Below, in pieces: positions 52,491-60,938 of a DNA stretch of 64,000 nt; within the stretch, counting starts at the first letter, position 1; every line of letters starts with the position of its first letter. The notes under the pieces are model-generated. The model made no database searches. It worked only from the letters and a program-made list of their open reading frames with translations, and was not told the origin of the DNA. Source of the stretch: Nonomuraea montanisoli (lineage in GTDB: Bacteria; Actinomycetota; Actinomycetes; Streptosporangiales; Streptosporangiaceae); the NCBI RefSeq assembly GCF_013363975.1, contig NZ_JABWGN010000019.1:1-64000 (forward strand), read 5' to 3'. The translations under genes and the position numbers were made by a program.

Positions 52491-52649
52491 CGAACCTCCA
52501 CTGATCTGCGAACCCCGGCTCCGTGATCTTGGGCCGGACATCAGTGATCAAGAGTGGAGCAAGGGCGATCGGGCTGTCCGGCTTTCCTGATAATTTCTCA
52601 TATTTGATCGATTCAGCTCTGGAAAACGTCGGCTCCGTGGCCGTCGCGG

Positions 52650-53021
52650 TCATCCCGCGGGGCGTTCCTCCAGCTCATCGGCCGCCTCCTGGCGGTCCTG
52701 GGCGGCCATCACGTCGTCCGCGTGCTCGGCGGCCCACCGGCCGAGCCGCTCGATCGGCTCCAGCAGCGTCTCGCCCAGCTCGGTGAGCGCGTACTCCACG
52801 CGGGGCGGCGCCTCGGCGTACGCCCGCCGCGTCACCAGCCCGTTGGCCTCCAGGCGGCGCAGCGTCTCGGTGAGCACCTTGGGGCTGATGCCGCCGATCG
52901 CCGCCCGCAACTCCCCGGGGCGGCGCGGACCGTGCCGCAGGCCCCACACCACCACCGCGTTCCAGGTGTTGGCGATCAGATCGAAGGCCAGCCTGGCCTG
53001 GCAGTCGGCGAGAAACGCCAT
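52650..53021 (-). CDS. HxlR-family transcriptional regulator
   Basis: The protein has 123 residues with a winged helix (NTWNAVVVWGLRHGPRRPGELRAAIGGISPKVLTETLRRLEANGLVTRRAY, then PPRVEYALTELGETLLEPI). The usual family Cys is at position 7 (DCQARLAFDLI). HxlR proteins often control a divergent oxidoreductase; here the reductase at 53330 is divergent, with a gene remnant in between. Confidence 0.9.
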   Translation of the reverse strand: MAFLADCQARLAFDLIANTWNAVVVWGLRHGPRRPGELRAAIGGISPKVLTETLRRLEANGLVTRRAYAEAPPRVEYALTELGETLLEPIERLGRWAAEHADDVMAAQDRQEAADELEERPAG

Positions 53022-53045
53022 GAACCCTCCCTCGTCGGACCAGCC

Positions 53046-53236
53046 TCACGCCACGACGGCCAGCAGAGTGGTCACCGCCGAGCCGAGCGCCGGATCGCCG
53101 GTCAGCGCCGCGCGGGCGCGGGCCTGCTCGACCGTGATCCCCCTGCTCGCCAGCCGCCAGAACGTGTCCTGGTCCATGATGACCCGCGCGGCGGGCCGCG
53201 TGTCGTCCCGGTCCAGTCTCCACCTGCGTACGCGAA
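53046..53236 (-). pseudogene. Tail of a maleylpyruvate-isomerase/DinB-like protein
   Basis: The minus-strand frame reads FRVRRWRLDRDDTRPAARV, then DQDTFWRLASRGITVEQARAR and LTGDPALGSAVTTLLAVVA, stop at 53046. The WRL(A/T)xRGI...A-x-x-x-G-D-P-x-L pattern is the C-terminal of the mycothiol-dependent maleylpyruvate isomerase family. About 60 of 200-250 residues remain and there is no start. Confidence 0.6.
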
Positions 53237-53329
53237 AGGCCCGACCGTGCGCGAAAGGAACCGAATGGTGTGCATCGCCATCCGTACCGTCGTCCTCGTC
53301 ACCACCCCTTCCGACGAACGGAGCACACC

Positions 53330-53977
53330 ATGCGGATCGGCATCCTGGGCGCGGGCGGCATGGCCGACGCCCTCGGCACCCAGTGGTCCCGCGCCGGCCA
53401 CGAGATCATGATCAGCGGCCGCGACCCCGGGAGGACGGCCGCCGCGGCGGCGCGGATGACCGGTGCGGCCGGCGCGTCAGCTGGGGCCGTGCTGACCGGC
53501 ACGTGGGCGGAGGCGGCCGCGTTCGGCGACGTCGTGATGGCCGCCGTCCGGGAGGCGGGCCTGTGCGACGTGCTCACCGCCGCCGGCCCGGCGCTGCGCG
53601 GCAAGCCGCTCATCGACGTGACCAACTCCGCCACGCCGGACTCGTACGACCCGGCGCGTCAGATCGCCCGGATGGCGGCGGACATCACAGGGGCCCACGT
53701 TGTGAAAGCGTTCAACCTGGGGCACGTGGACGTCTGGCGCATGACGCCGCCCGTCTTCGGCGGCAGGCCGCTGGCGGTGCCGCTCTGCGGCGACGACCCG
53801 GAGGCCCTGGAGCAGGTACGGGGGCTGGTCGCGGAGCTCGGCTGCACCCCGCTGGACGGCGGCGGCCTCGCCCGGGCCACGCTGCTGGAGGCCACGGCCG
53901 CGTTCGTCATCGGCCTCTGGTTCGGCGGCGCCGACGCCCAGGCCATCCTCACCCCGCTGGAGCACGCCGGCGTGTGA
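53330..53977 (+). CDS. NADPH-dependent F420 reductase-like oxidoreductase
   Basis: The protein has 215 residues and opens MRIGILGAGGMADALGTQWSRAGHE, a Rossmann fold with the GxGGMA loop; SGRDPGRT fits an NADPH preference. LIDVTNSATPDSYD, VVKAFNLG and GLARATLLEATAAF agree with the F420:NADPH oxidoreductase/ProC-like family. Cytoplasmic. Its start was chosen at the first codon of the fold, behind CGAACGGAGC. Probably controlled by the divergent HxlR protein. Confidence 0.85.
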   Translation: MRIGILGAGGMADALGTQWSRAGHEIMISGRDPGRTAAAAARMTGAAGASAGAVLTGTWAEAAAFGDVVMAAVREAGLCDVLTAAGPALRGKPLIDVTNSATPDSYDPARQIARMAADITGAHVVKAFNLGHVDVWRMTPPVFGGRPLAVPLCGDDPEALEQVRGLVAELGCTPLDGGGLARATLLEATAAFVIGLWFGGADAQAILTPLEHAGV

Positions 53978-54007
53978 CCCCCGTCCGCCTGCTCCCGAGG
54001 CGGACGG

Positions 54008-54667
54008 TCAGGCGGGGTGGCGGGCGAGGTGGTCGGCGTGGCGGACGGGCTCGGGGAGCCGGTAGCGGGGGGACAGGCGCAGCACCTGCTCCGTGGCCGT
54101 CTCCAGGGAGACGCGGTGGCCGGGGGAGACGTACACCGGCTTGACCCCCTCCCGGGTGCGGACCGCCCGGCCCACCGTCTCCCCGCCCAGCGTGATCGGC
54201 GTCCACGACCCGCGCCCCGCCTCCGGAGGCGCGTGCTCGCCGACGAACGGCGTCTTGCCCACCCCCATCGCCGGCAGCCCGGTCAGCACCCCGAGGTGGC
54301 AGGCCAGGCCGAACCCCCGGGGGTGCGCCACCCCGTACCCGTCGCACACCAGCAGCTCCGGCGTGGTCTTCAGCCGTTCCAGGGCCTCGACCAGCGCGGG
54401 CAGCTCACGGAAGGCGAACAGCCCGGGCACGTACGGAAACCGCGCCCGGCCCTCGGCGGTCACCTGCTCCACCACCTCCAGCGTGGCGGCGTCGAGCACG
54501 ACCACGGCCGCCCGCACCCGGTCGTCACCGTGGTAGTGGACGTCCAGGCCCGCCACCAAGCCGAACGACGCCGGTCCGGTCAGCTCGACCTGGGGGCGCA
54601 GCCGGTCCTGGATGGCCTGTGCCTCCTCGACGGTGGCCGGCCACGGGTGAAGCTGGTTCACGCGCAC
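54008..54667 (-). CDS. nfi: Endonuclease V
   Basis: The protein has 219 residues. The catalytic Asp lies in FGLVAGLDVHYHG; LVCDGYGVAHPRGFGLACHLG holds the second Asp and the conserved histidines, and VGVGKTPFVGEH-like MGVGKTPFVGE the Lys. It nicks DNA (or RNA) near deoxyinosine for repair. The GTG/ATG choice is clear: MRVNQLHPWPATVEEA at 54667. It stands alone and is convergent with the reductase gene. Confidence 0.92.
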   Translation of the reverse strand: MRVNQLHPWPATVEEAQAIQDRLRPQVELTGPASFGLVAGLDVHYHGDDRVRAAVVVLDAATLEVVEQVTAEGRARFPYVPGLFAFRELPALVEALERLKTTPELLVCDGYGVAHPRGFGLACHLGVLTGLPAMGVGKTPFVGEHAPPEAGRGSWTPITLGGETVGRAVRTREGVKPVYVSPGHRVSLETATEQVLRLSPRYRLPEPVRHADHLARHPA

Positions 54668-54731
54668 ATGATCAATGTAGCCGGTACGTGACAGGGGAGT
54701 ACCGGCTCACCAGGACAAACGGGACAGCCTC

Positions 54732-54737
54732 TAGCAT
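54732..54737 (+). promoter_or_regulatory. -10 box of the TauE/SafE gene, leaderless type
   Basis: TAGCAT ends six bases before the GTG at 54744; no ribosome site is present. Confidence 0.45.
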
Positions 54738-54743
54738 GTCCAA

Positions 54744-55484
54744 GTGATCGTGGGTGACGTGCTGGGGCTTCTCGGGGTCGGTGTGGCGGCCGGGATCGTC
54801 AGCACCGTGGTCAGCCTCGCCTCGATCGTGTCCTATCCCTCGCTGCTGGCCTTCGGCCTTCCGCCGCTCACCGCCAACGTCACCAACACGGTGGCCCTGC
54901 TGTTCACCGGTCTCGGCGCGGCGGCCGGCTCGCGGCCCGAGCTGGCCGGGCAGGGCGAGCGGGTGCTCAGGCTCGGCTGGGTCGCCGCCCTCGGGGGCGC
55001 GGCCGGCGCGGCGCTGCTGCTGCTTACGCCGTCGCGGACGTTCGAGCTGATCGCGCCGTGGCTCATCGCCGGGGCCTCGCTGCTGCTCGTCCGGCCCCCG
55101 TCGGCGCGCAAGCACGAGGAGCACGGCGTGCTCGCCCGGATCGCGCTGTTCGTCGTGGCGGTCTACATCGGCTACTTCGGCGCGGCGGGCGGCATCCTCA
55201 TGTTCGCGGTGCTGTCGGCGATGCTCGACCAGGCGCCCGCCCGGACCAACGCGGTCAAGAACGTGGTGTCGGGGCTGGCCAACGCGGTCGCGGCGATCGG
55301 GTTCGCGCTGTTCGGCCCCGTGGACTGGGTGGCGGTGGGGCCGCTCGCGGCCGGCTTCCTGCTCGGCGGGTGGATCGGGCCGAAGATCGCCCGGCGGCTG
55401 CCGGGGCAGAGCCTGCGCTACCTCGCCGCCGCCTGCGGCCTCGCCGTCGCCGCCAAGCTCGGCTACGAGGCGTACGCCGCCTAG
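54744..55484 (+). CDS. TauE/SafE-family membrane permease
   Basis: The protein has 246 residues and about eight membrane helices. GVGVAAGIVSTVVSLASIVSYPSLLAFGLPPLTANVTNTVALL and VYIGYFGAAGGILMFAVL carry the two half-repeats of the family, which exports or imports sulfite/organosulfonates or related anions. The substrate is unknown. It is convergent with the amidotransferase gene. Confidence 0.9.
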   Translation: MIVGDVLGLLGVGVAAGIVSTVVSLASIVSYPSLLAFGLPPLTANVTNTVALLFTGLGAAAGSRPELAGQGERVLRLGWVAALGGAAGAALLLLTPSRTFELIAPWLIAGASLLLVRPPSARKHEEHGVLARIALFVVAVYIGYFGAAGGILMFAVLSAMLDQAPARTNAVKNVVSGLANAVAAIGFALFGPVDWVAVGPLAAGFLLGGWIGPKIARRLPGQSLRYLAAACGLAVAAKLGYEAYAA

Positions 55485-55522
55485 CCCGGCCACGACGCGT
55501 ACGCCTCCTGAGGCTGCGGCGG

Positions 55523-56212
55523 TCAGCCTCGTTCGGCGACGAGCTTGGCGAAGCGGGTGGCGACCTCGCGCCAGATCGGCGTGGAGATCGGCTCGTCGGC
55601 CACCGCCCCCGCGTACACCTCGTCCGGGTCGAAGCCGTCCACCTCCCACGTCCGGATGCGCTCCGGCAGCACCTCGGGGTGGAACTGCACGCCCCACGCC
55701 CGCCCGCCGACGCGGAACGCCTGGTACGGGCAGCGTTCCGTCTCGGCGAGCCAGACCGCGTCCGGCGGCAGGGCGGTGATCGCGTCCACGTGGTGCTCGA
55801 TGGCGGGCACGACCGGCGGCAGCCCGTGGAACAGCGGGTCGGTCGCCGTCTCGGGCCGCAGCGTGACCGGCACGCTGCCGTTCTCCGGCGCGCCCGCGTC
55901 GCCGGTCACCTCGCCGCCCGCCACCTCGGCGAGCATCTGCCCGCCCAGGCAGATGCCGAGGAAGGGGACCTGACCGGCCAGGGCCTCGGCCACCAGCCCG
56001 CGTGTGGGCGCCAGCCACGGCGCCCGGTCGTCCTCGCCGGGCAGGTAGCCGCCGCCCATCATGATCATTCCGTCGTGGTGGAGCTCCGCGGGCATGGGCG
56101 CGCCGTCGTAGGCGTGGACGACGTCGAGCCGCAGCCCCATGTCCTCCAGCCAGCCGCCGAGCCGGCCGGGGCCGCCGCTCCTGCTGTTCTGCACGATCAG
56201 GACGTCAGGCAT
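55523..56212 (-). CDS. Class I glutamine amidotransferase (GMP-synthase-like)
   Basis: The protein has 229 residues. The catalytic Cys lies in FLGICLGGQMLA and the His/Glu pair in WGVQFHPEVL; it has DDGMIMMGGG-like HHDGMIMMGGGYLPGED. It is the free-standing GATase1 type that hydrolyses gamma-glutamyl compounds or supplies ammonia. ATG codons at 56215 and 56212 are both usable. It is the third gene after the cyclodeaminase and folD, 54 bases behind folD. Confidence 0.88.
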   Translation of the reverse strand: MPDVLIVQNSRSGGPGRLGGWLEDMGLRLDVVHAYDGAPMPAELHHDGMIMMGGGYLPGEDDRAPWLAPTRGLVAEALAGQVPFLGICLGGQMLAEVAGGEVTGDAGAPENGSVPVTLRPETATDPLFHGLPPVVPAIEHHVDAITALPPDAVWLAETERCPYQAFRVGGRAWGVQFHPEVLPERIRTWEVDGFDPDEVYAGAVADEPISTPIWREVATRFAKLVAERG

Positions 56213-56266
56213 CACGCGTTTCCACCTTCCGGCGGGTACAGGGGATCGTCGTCGAAGGGGGACGGG

Positions 56267-57112
56267 TCACGTCAGCCCGGCCGCGGTGACGGTGTGGCGC
56301 AGCAGCAGGGCCGTCGTCACCGGCCCCACCCCGCCGGGCACCGGCGTGAGCGCCCCGGCCCTGCCGATGACCGCGTCGAAATTCACGTCGCCGGTCAGGC
56401 CGCCGTCGTCCGTCGGGTTGGTGCCGACGTCGATCACGACCGCTCCGGGCGCCACGTGCTCCGCGCCGATCAGCCCCGCCCGGCCCACGGCCGCGACCAG
56501 CACCTCGGCGGTGGAGGTCGCCGCGGCCAGGTCGCGGGTGCGGGAGTGGCAGACGGTCACGGTGGCGTGCCGGTCGAGCAGCAGGTGGGCCAGCGGCTTG
56601 CCGACGACGGTGGACCGGCCGACCACGACCGCCCGGGCGCCCTCCAGGGCGACGCCGTGCCGGTCGAGCAGCGCCATCACCGCGGCGGCCGTGGCGGGCG
56701 CGAACGCGGGCAGCCCGGCGGCCAGCCGGCCGAGCGACAGCGGGTTGGCGCCGTCGACGTCCTTGGCCGGGTCGATCGAGGAGACCAGCTCCTGCGCCGG
56801 CACGCCCTCGGGCAGCGGGGTCTGCAGCATGACGCCGTGGACCCCCGGGTCGGCGCTGAGCCGTTCGAGCGTGGCCCTGACGCCCTCCGCCGGGGCGGCC
56901 GGGCCGAGATCCACGACGTCGCAGGCGACGCCCACGCCGCCGCCGGCCTTGGCGATGGAGCGCACATACCACAGGGTCGCCTCGTCGTCGGTGGCGACCA
57001 CGACGGCCAGCCGCGGCGTCGTCCCGGAGGACCGCACCAGGCCGGCGACCTCCTCCTTGATCGCCGCGGCGGTCTCCCGGCCGCGCAGCTCCACCCCGGG
57101 GGAGCCGGTCAT
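56267..57112 (-). CDS. folD: FolD-like methylene-THF dehydrogenase lacking the cyclohydrolase Lys
   Basis: The protein has 281 residues with the FolD fold: GVMLQTPLPEGV, DPAKDVDGANPLSLGRL, VVVGRSTVVGKPLAHLLL (NADP site) and LTPVPGGVGPVTTALLLRHTV. In bifunctional FolD the motif Y-V-x-x-K-x-K holds a lysine essential for cyclohydrolase activity. Here it is YVRSIAKA: Ile53 replaces that Lys while the second Lys remains. The dehydrogenase reaction could persist; the cyclohydrolase reaction should not. The neighbouring cyclodeaminase-fold gene 49 bases upstream could supply it. Confidence 0.88.
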   Translation of the reverse strand: MTGSPGVELRGRETAAAIKEEVAGLVRSSGTTPRLAVVVATDDEATLWYVRSIAKAGGGVGVACDVVDLGPAAPAEGVRATLERLSADPGVHGVMLQTPLPEGVPAQELVSSIDPAKDVDGANPLSLGRLAAGLPAFAPATAAAVMALLDRHGVALEGARAVVVGRSTVVGKPLAHLLLDRHATVTVCHSRTRDLAAATSTAEVLVAAVGRAGLIGAEHVAPGAVVIDVGTNPTDDGGLTGDVNFDAVIGRAGALTPVPGGVGPVTTALLLRHTVTAAGLT

Positions 57113-57161
57113 CGGGTCGGCTCCTTCCGTACGGCCGACGTCACGAAGCGCACGGAAGGCG

Positions 57162-57767
57162 TCATCGGGCCAGCTCCTTCCGCACCGCCAGTGTCACCCG
57201 CTCGGCCCGGGCGACGGCGTCGTCCACGCCCGCCAGCCGCCCGCGCAGCCCCTCCAGCACCCGCTCGTCCCGGATGCCGCCCATGTTGACCTCGACGTTG
57301 ACCCGCGCCGTGGTCAGCGCGGCCCGGGCCGCCTCCGCGGCGGCCGCCACGTCGGTGGCGACGTTGGGATTGCCGATCGGCAGCAGCGTCTCGCAGAGCT
57401 CCACCAGGCGCGCGGCCGTCCCGGCGACCCGGGCGGGCGGCTCGGCCGCGCCGGCCAGGGCGGCGGCGATGGCCGCGCTCCGCTCCTCGCCCTTGGGCAG
57501 CCGGTACGCCTGCGTCACGGCCGTGAAGGCCGCCGCGTCCTCGGCCGCGAGGTCCAGGGCCCGCTCGCGCAGCGTGTCGGTCTCGGCCGTCACCGCGCCG
57601 ACGGTCTCGGCGTGCTCGGCGTACCGGTCGCCGGTGGTGTACCGGGCCACCATGCCGAGCAGGGCCGCCGCCTGGGCCGCGTGCAGGGCGGCGGTGGCGC
57701 CGCCGCCCGGCGCGGGCTCGCGGGCGGCCAGCCGTTCGAGGAAGCCGCCGATCTCCATGTCGCGCAT
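57162..57767 (-). CDS. Formiminotransferase-cyclodeaminase domain protein (FchA-like)
   Basis: The protein has 201 residues (start at ATG 57767 or 57758). The all-helical FTCD_C pattern is clear: FLERLAAREPAPGGGATAALHAAQAAALLGMVARYT, then ETLLPIGNPNVATDVAAAA and ARVNVEVNMGGIRDE. Free-standing members act as formimino-THF cyclodeaminase or methenyl-THF cyclohydrolase. It is the first gene of the set with folD and the amidotransferase. With FolD's lysine missing, the cyclohydrolase role fits best. Confidence 0.88.
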   Translation of the reverse strand: MRDMEIGGFLERLAAREPAPGGGATAALHAAQAAALLGMVARYTTGDRYAEHAETVGAVTAETDTLRERALDLAAEDAAAFTAVTQAYRLPKGEERSAAIAAALAGAAEPPARVAGTAARLVELCETLLPIGNPNVATDVAAAAEAARAALTTARVNVEVNMGGIRDERVLEGLRGRLAGVDDAVARAERVTLAVRKELAR

Positions 57768-57825
57768 GGGCGGCATTCTGCCAGCCCGCACCGCCGGCCG
57801 CGGCGGCGGAGCACCGCCGGGCGGG

Positions 57826-58431
57826 TCACTCGCGGTGCATCGGCCGGGTCGTGTCGTCGGGCACCTGCCCGTACGACGGCGGCGACCCGTAGGAGGGCGA
57901 GCCCCCGTGTCCCTGCGACGTCCCGTACTGCGGGGGACCATACTGCGGGGCACCGTACTCCCGCGAGACCTGCCCCTGCGAGACCTGCCCCTGCGAGACG
58001 TACCCCGGCGTCACCACCACCGGCCGCGATCCGCGCCAGCGCGAGGGGAACGCCGACGAGACCAGCAGCACGATCCCGAGCAGCAGGAACGTCCCGGTGA
58101 GCCCCAGCGTGAGGTAGCCGTTGCGCAGCCAGCCCGACATGAGGCGGTCCGGCACGATCGGCCCGGACATGATCTCGATGAAGGGCAGCACGCCCAGCAG
58201 GGTGAATCCGATCCCGCCCAGCAGCGAGGCGACCGGCGACACCCGGGAGGCGGCCAGCACGGCCAGCAGCGCCCCCGCGAGCACGACCAGGGCCAGGCCC
58301 GTCCACGAGACGACGAAGTTGTGGAAGCTCAGGTTGACCTCGGTGACGCCGTACATGAGCATCACGGCGATCAGCGGCGGCAGGATGATCCCCGCGACCA
58401 CTCCGAGCACATGACGTACACCGTTGGACAT
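57826..58431 (-). CDS. Membrane protein with Gln/Tyr/Gly-rich cytoplasmic tail
   Basis: The protein has 201 residues. Four membrane helices (about 10-28, 40-60, 68-86, 110-130) are followed by a low-complexity tail holding SQGQV and QYG repeats (about 143-195). No family is recognised; the layout is common in actinobacterial DUF4190/YIP-like proteins. Confidence 0.65.
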   Translation of the reverse strand: MSNGVRHVLGVVAGIILPPLIAVMLMYGVTEVNLSFHNFVVSWTGLALVVLAGALLAVLAASRVSPVASLLGGIGFTLLGVLPFIEIMSGPIVPDRLMSGWLRNGYLTLGLTGTFLLLGIVLLVSSAFPSRWRGSRPVVVTPGYVSQGQVSQGQVSREYGAPQYGPPQYGTSQGHGGSPSYGSPPSYGQVPDDTTRPMHRE

Positions 58432-58468
58432 GACGCCCCAACCCCCGTCATCCGGTCAGGGCCCCAAC

Positions 58469-59473
58469 CTACCGCGTCGATTCCCGCACGACGAGGTCCG
58501 GCTGGAACATGATCTGCTGGTGCGCGTGCGTGTCGGGGTTGTCGCACTCGTCCAGGAGCAGCTCCGTGGCCACCCGGCCGAGCTGGTACGTGGGCTGCCG
58601 GATCGACGACAGCGACACGGTCGAGGCAGAGGCGAAGTCGATGTCGTCGTACCCGATCAGCGACACGTCGTCCGGCACCCGCACGCCCGCCTGGAGCAGC
58701 CCCCGCAGCATGCCGAGCGCCAGCAGGTCGTTGGCGCAGAACAGCGCGTCGGGCAGGGTGTCCTCGGCCAGCAGCTTCTCGGCCGCCTGCTGACCGGCCT
58801 TGGCCGTCATCGCCGGCATCGCGATCTCGCGCAGCTCCGCCGGGTCGCGCCCGGCCGCGGCGAGCGCCTGCTCGGCGCCCCGCCGCCGGTCCTGGCACTG
58901 CCGGATGGCCGCGGGCCCGGTCACGTAGCCGATCCGCCCGGCCCCGCCGCGCAGCAGGTGGCCGACCGCCATCGCGCCGCCGGTCACGTCGTTGACCGCG
59001 ACCGCGCACTGACTGGAGCGCTCGGCCGGGTGGTCGACGAGCACCAGGGCGATGCCCCGCTCGCGCAGCCGCTCCAGCCGGCCCAGGTCCTCGTCGGACG
59101 GCGTGATGAGCACGCCGCGCACCCGCTGCTCGGCGAAGACCAGCAGGTTGCGCTCCTCCTTCAGCCGGCTGCCCGAGGAGTTGCCGAGGATGACCGCGTA
59201 GCCGCGCTCGCTGGCCATGTCCTCCACGCCGGCGGCGACGTCGGTGAAGAACGGGTTGCCGATGTCGATCACCGACAGCCCGATCGTGCGGCTGTGGCCG
59301 GCCCGCAGCGTGGACGCCGAGCCGTGCCGCACGAAGCCCAGCTCCCGGATGGCGGCCTCGACCCGGGTGCGGGTGCCGCCCGCGACCTTCTCGGGCCGGT
59401 TGAGCACGTTGGACACCGTGCCGGGCGACACGCCCGCCCGGGCCGCGACGTCCTTGATGCTCACTGTGGCCAT
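58469..59473 (-). CDS. LacI-family regulator of the rhamnose locus
   Basis: The protein has 334 residues: SIKDVAARAGVSPGTVSNVLNRPEKV helix-turn-helix, hinge SASTLRAGHSRT, and a sugar-binding core (DALFCANDLLALGMLRGL, LIGYDDIDFASA). Its ATG lies inside the end of rhaB (13-base overlap), so regulator and kinase are co-expressed. Two AAACGTNT sites in the divergent region upstream of rhaB are its probable operators. Confidence 0.9.
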   Translation of the reverse strand: MATVSIKDVAARAGVSPGTVSNVLNRPEKVAGGTRTRVEAAIRELGFVRHGSASTLRAGHSRTIGLSVIDIGNPFFTDVAAGVEDMASERGYAVILGNSSGSRLKEERNLLVFAEQRVRGVLITPSDEDLGRLERLRERGIALVLVDHPAERSSQCAVAVNDVTGGAMAVGHLLRGGAGRIGYVTGPAAIRQCQDRRRGAEQALAAAGRDPAELREIAMPAMTAKAGQQAAEKLLAEDTLPDALFCANDLLALGMLRGLLQAGVRVPDDVSLIGYDDIDFASASTVSLSSIRQPTYQLGRVATELLLDECDNPDTHAHQQIMFQPDLVVRESTR

Positions 59474-60816
59474 TCACGCCCCCGGGGCTCATAGGTGCGC
59501 ACGTCCGCGCTCCGTCGTACCAGATCCCGCATCTCGGCCAGGTCGCCGACCAGGCCGCGGGCCCGCGCCTGCACCAGCGCGTTGCCGAGGGCGGCCGCCT
59601 CGACCGGGCCCGCCACCACCGGCAGCCCCGTCGCCTCGGCGGTGAGCCGGCACAGCAACGCGTTGCGCGAGCCGCCGCCGACCAGGTGGACGACCTCGAC
59701 GGGCCGCCCGCTGAGGCGGGCCGCGTCGTCGACGGCCCTGCCGTAGGCGAGGGCGAGGCTCTGCAGGATGCATCGTACGGCCTGCGCCCGCCCCTCCGGC
59801 GGGCGCTGCCCCGTGCGCGCGCAGTAGGCGTCGATGCGGGCCGGCATGTCGCCCGGCGGGAGGAACGTCGGGTCGTCCGGGTCGATGACCGCCTCGACGC
59901 GGACCTTCTCGGCCTCGGCCAGCAGCGCCTCCAGGTCGGGATGGTCCCAGACGCGCAGGCACTCCTGCAGGATCCACAGGCCCATGACGTTGCGCAGGTA
60001 GCGGACGGTGCCGTCCACGCCGGTCTCGTTGGTGAAGTTGGCCAGCCGGCTCGCCTCGGTGAGCACGGGGGCGGGCAGCTCGACGCCGACGAGCGACCAC
60101 GTGCCGCAGGAGATGTAGGCGAAGCCCGGGCTCGCGGCGGGCACGGCGACCACGGCCGAGGCGGTGTCGTGCGAGGCGACCTGGGTGACGACGGTGGAGT
60201 AGCCCAGCTCGGCGGCCACGTCGTCGCGCACGGGGCCGGACGCGGCGTCGGTGATGGGCGGCAGGATCCGGCGGGGCAGGCCGAGCCGGTCGACCAGGTC
60301 CCAGGCCCAGTCGCGGCGGGTCACGTCGTACAGGCCGGTGGTGGAGGCGTTGGTGCGCTCGGCGCCGATCCGGCCGGTCAGCCAGTAGCCGATCAGGTCC
60401 GGGATCATCAGCAGCGTCTCGGCGCCGTCGAGCCGCTCGCGCAGGAGCTGGTTCACGGTGGTGAACGGCAGGAACTGCAGCCCCGTCACCTCGTACGGGT
60501 CGATCCGCTCGGTGACGTCGGCCGTGCGGGAGTCGCGGTAGTGGACCGGGTTGCCGATCAGGCGGCCCGCGGCGTCGAGCAGGCCGTAGTCCACCGCCCA
60601 GGAGTCGATCCCGGCCGACTCGGCGGGCCCCGCCTTGCGCAGGCCGTCGAGCACTCCCTGGTGGAGGGCGAGGATGTCCCAGTGCAGGGTCCCGGCCACC
60701 CGGACCGGCCGGTTGGGGAAGCGGTGCGCCTCGGCGAGCTCGATCGTGCCGGCGGTGATGTCGGCGGTCATCACACGGCCGCTCGACGCGCCCAGGTCCA
60801 CAGCGGTGAATCGCAT
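59461..60816 (-). CDS. rhaB: Rhamnulokinase (FGGY family)
   Basis: The protein has 451 residues from the ATG at 60816 (RFTAVDLGASSGRVM, the phosphate-binding start). GIDSWAVDYGLLD, NPVHYRDSRT, SHDTASAVVAVPA, ISCGTWSLVGVEL and VHLVGGGSRNALLCRLTAEATGLPV are the FGGY landmarks of rhamnulokinase. It makes rhamnulose 1-phosphate. It diverges from a CUT2 importer, so that importer most likely carries rhamnose. Confidence 0.92.
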   Translation of the reverse strand: MRFTAVDLGASSGRVMTADITAGTIELAEAHRFPNRPVRVAGTLHWDILALHQGVLDGLRKAGPAESAGIDSWAVDYGLLDAAGRLIGNPVHYRDSRTADVTERIDPYEVTGLQFLPFTTVNQLLRERLDGAETLLMIPDLIGYWLTGRIGAERTNASTTGLYDVTRRDWAWDLVDRLGLPRRILPPITDAASGPVRDDVAAELGYSTVVTQVASHDTASAVVAVPAASPGFAYISCGTWSLVGVELPAPVLTEASRLANFTNETGVDGTVRYLRNVMGLWILQECLRVWDHPDLEALLAEAEKVRVEAVIDPDDPTFLPPGDMPARIDAYCARTGQRPPEGRAQAVRCILQSLALAYGRAVDDAARLSGRPVEVVHLVGGGSRNALLCRLTAEATGLPVVAGPVEAAALGNALVQARARGLVGDLAEMRDLVRRSADVRTYEPRGREWPQ

Positions 60817-60820
60817 GGCC

Positions 60821-60922
60821 TGATTAAAACGTATCAATCACAATGGCGCCATAGCGGAGTATGCCCCATTGACGCCCGCAGGCGCAGCGCCTAGATTCCG
60901 GAAACATCGTGTTAAAACGTTT
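60821..60922. promoter_or_regulatory. Divergent operators of the rhamnose locus
   Basis: TGATTAAAACGTATCAATCA (60821-60840) has TGATT/AATCA arms with a central CG. GTTAAAACGTTTG (60911-60923) holds the palindrome AAACGTTT at 60915-60922. They flank the gap between rhaB and the importer genes and are LacI-type sites. The ribosome site GGAGG at 60930-60934 serves the ATG at 60939. Confidence 0.8.
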
Positions 60923-60938
60923 GTTGCGCGGAGGCTGT

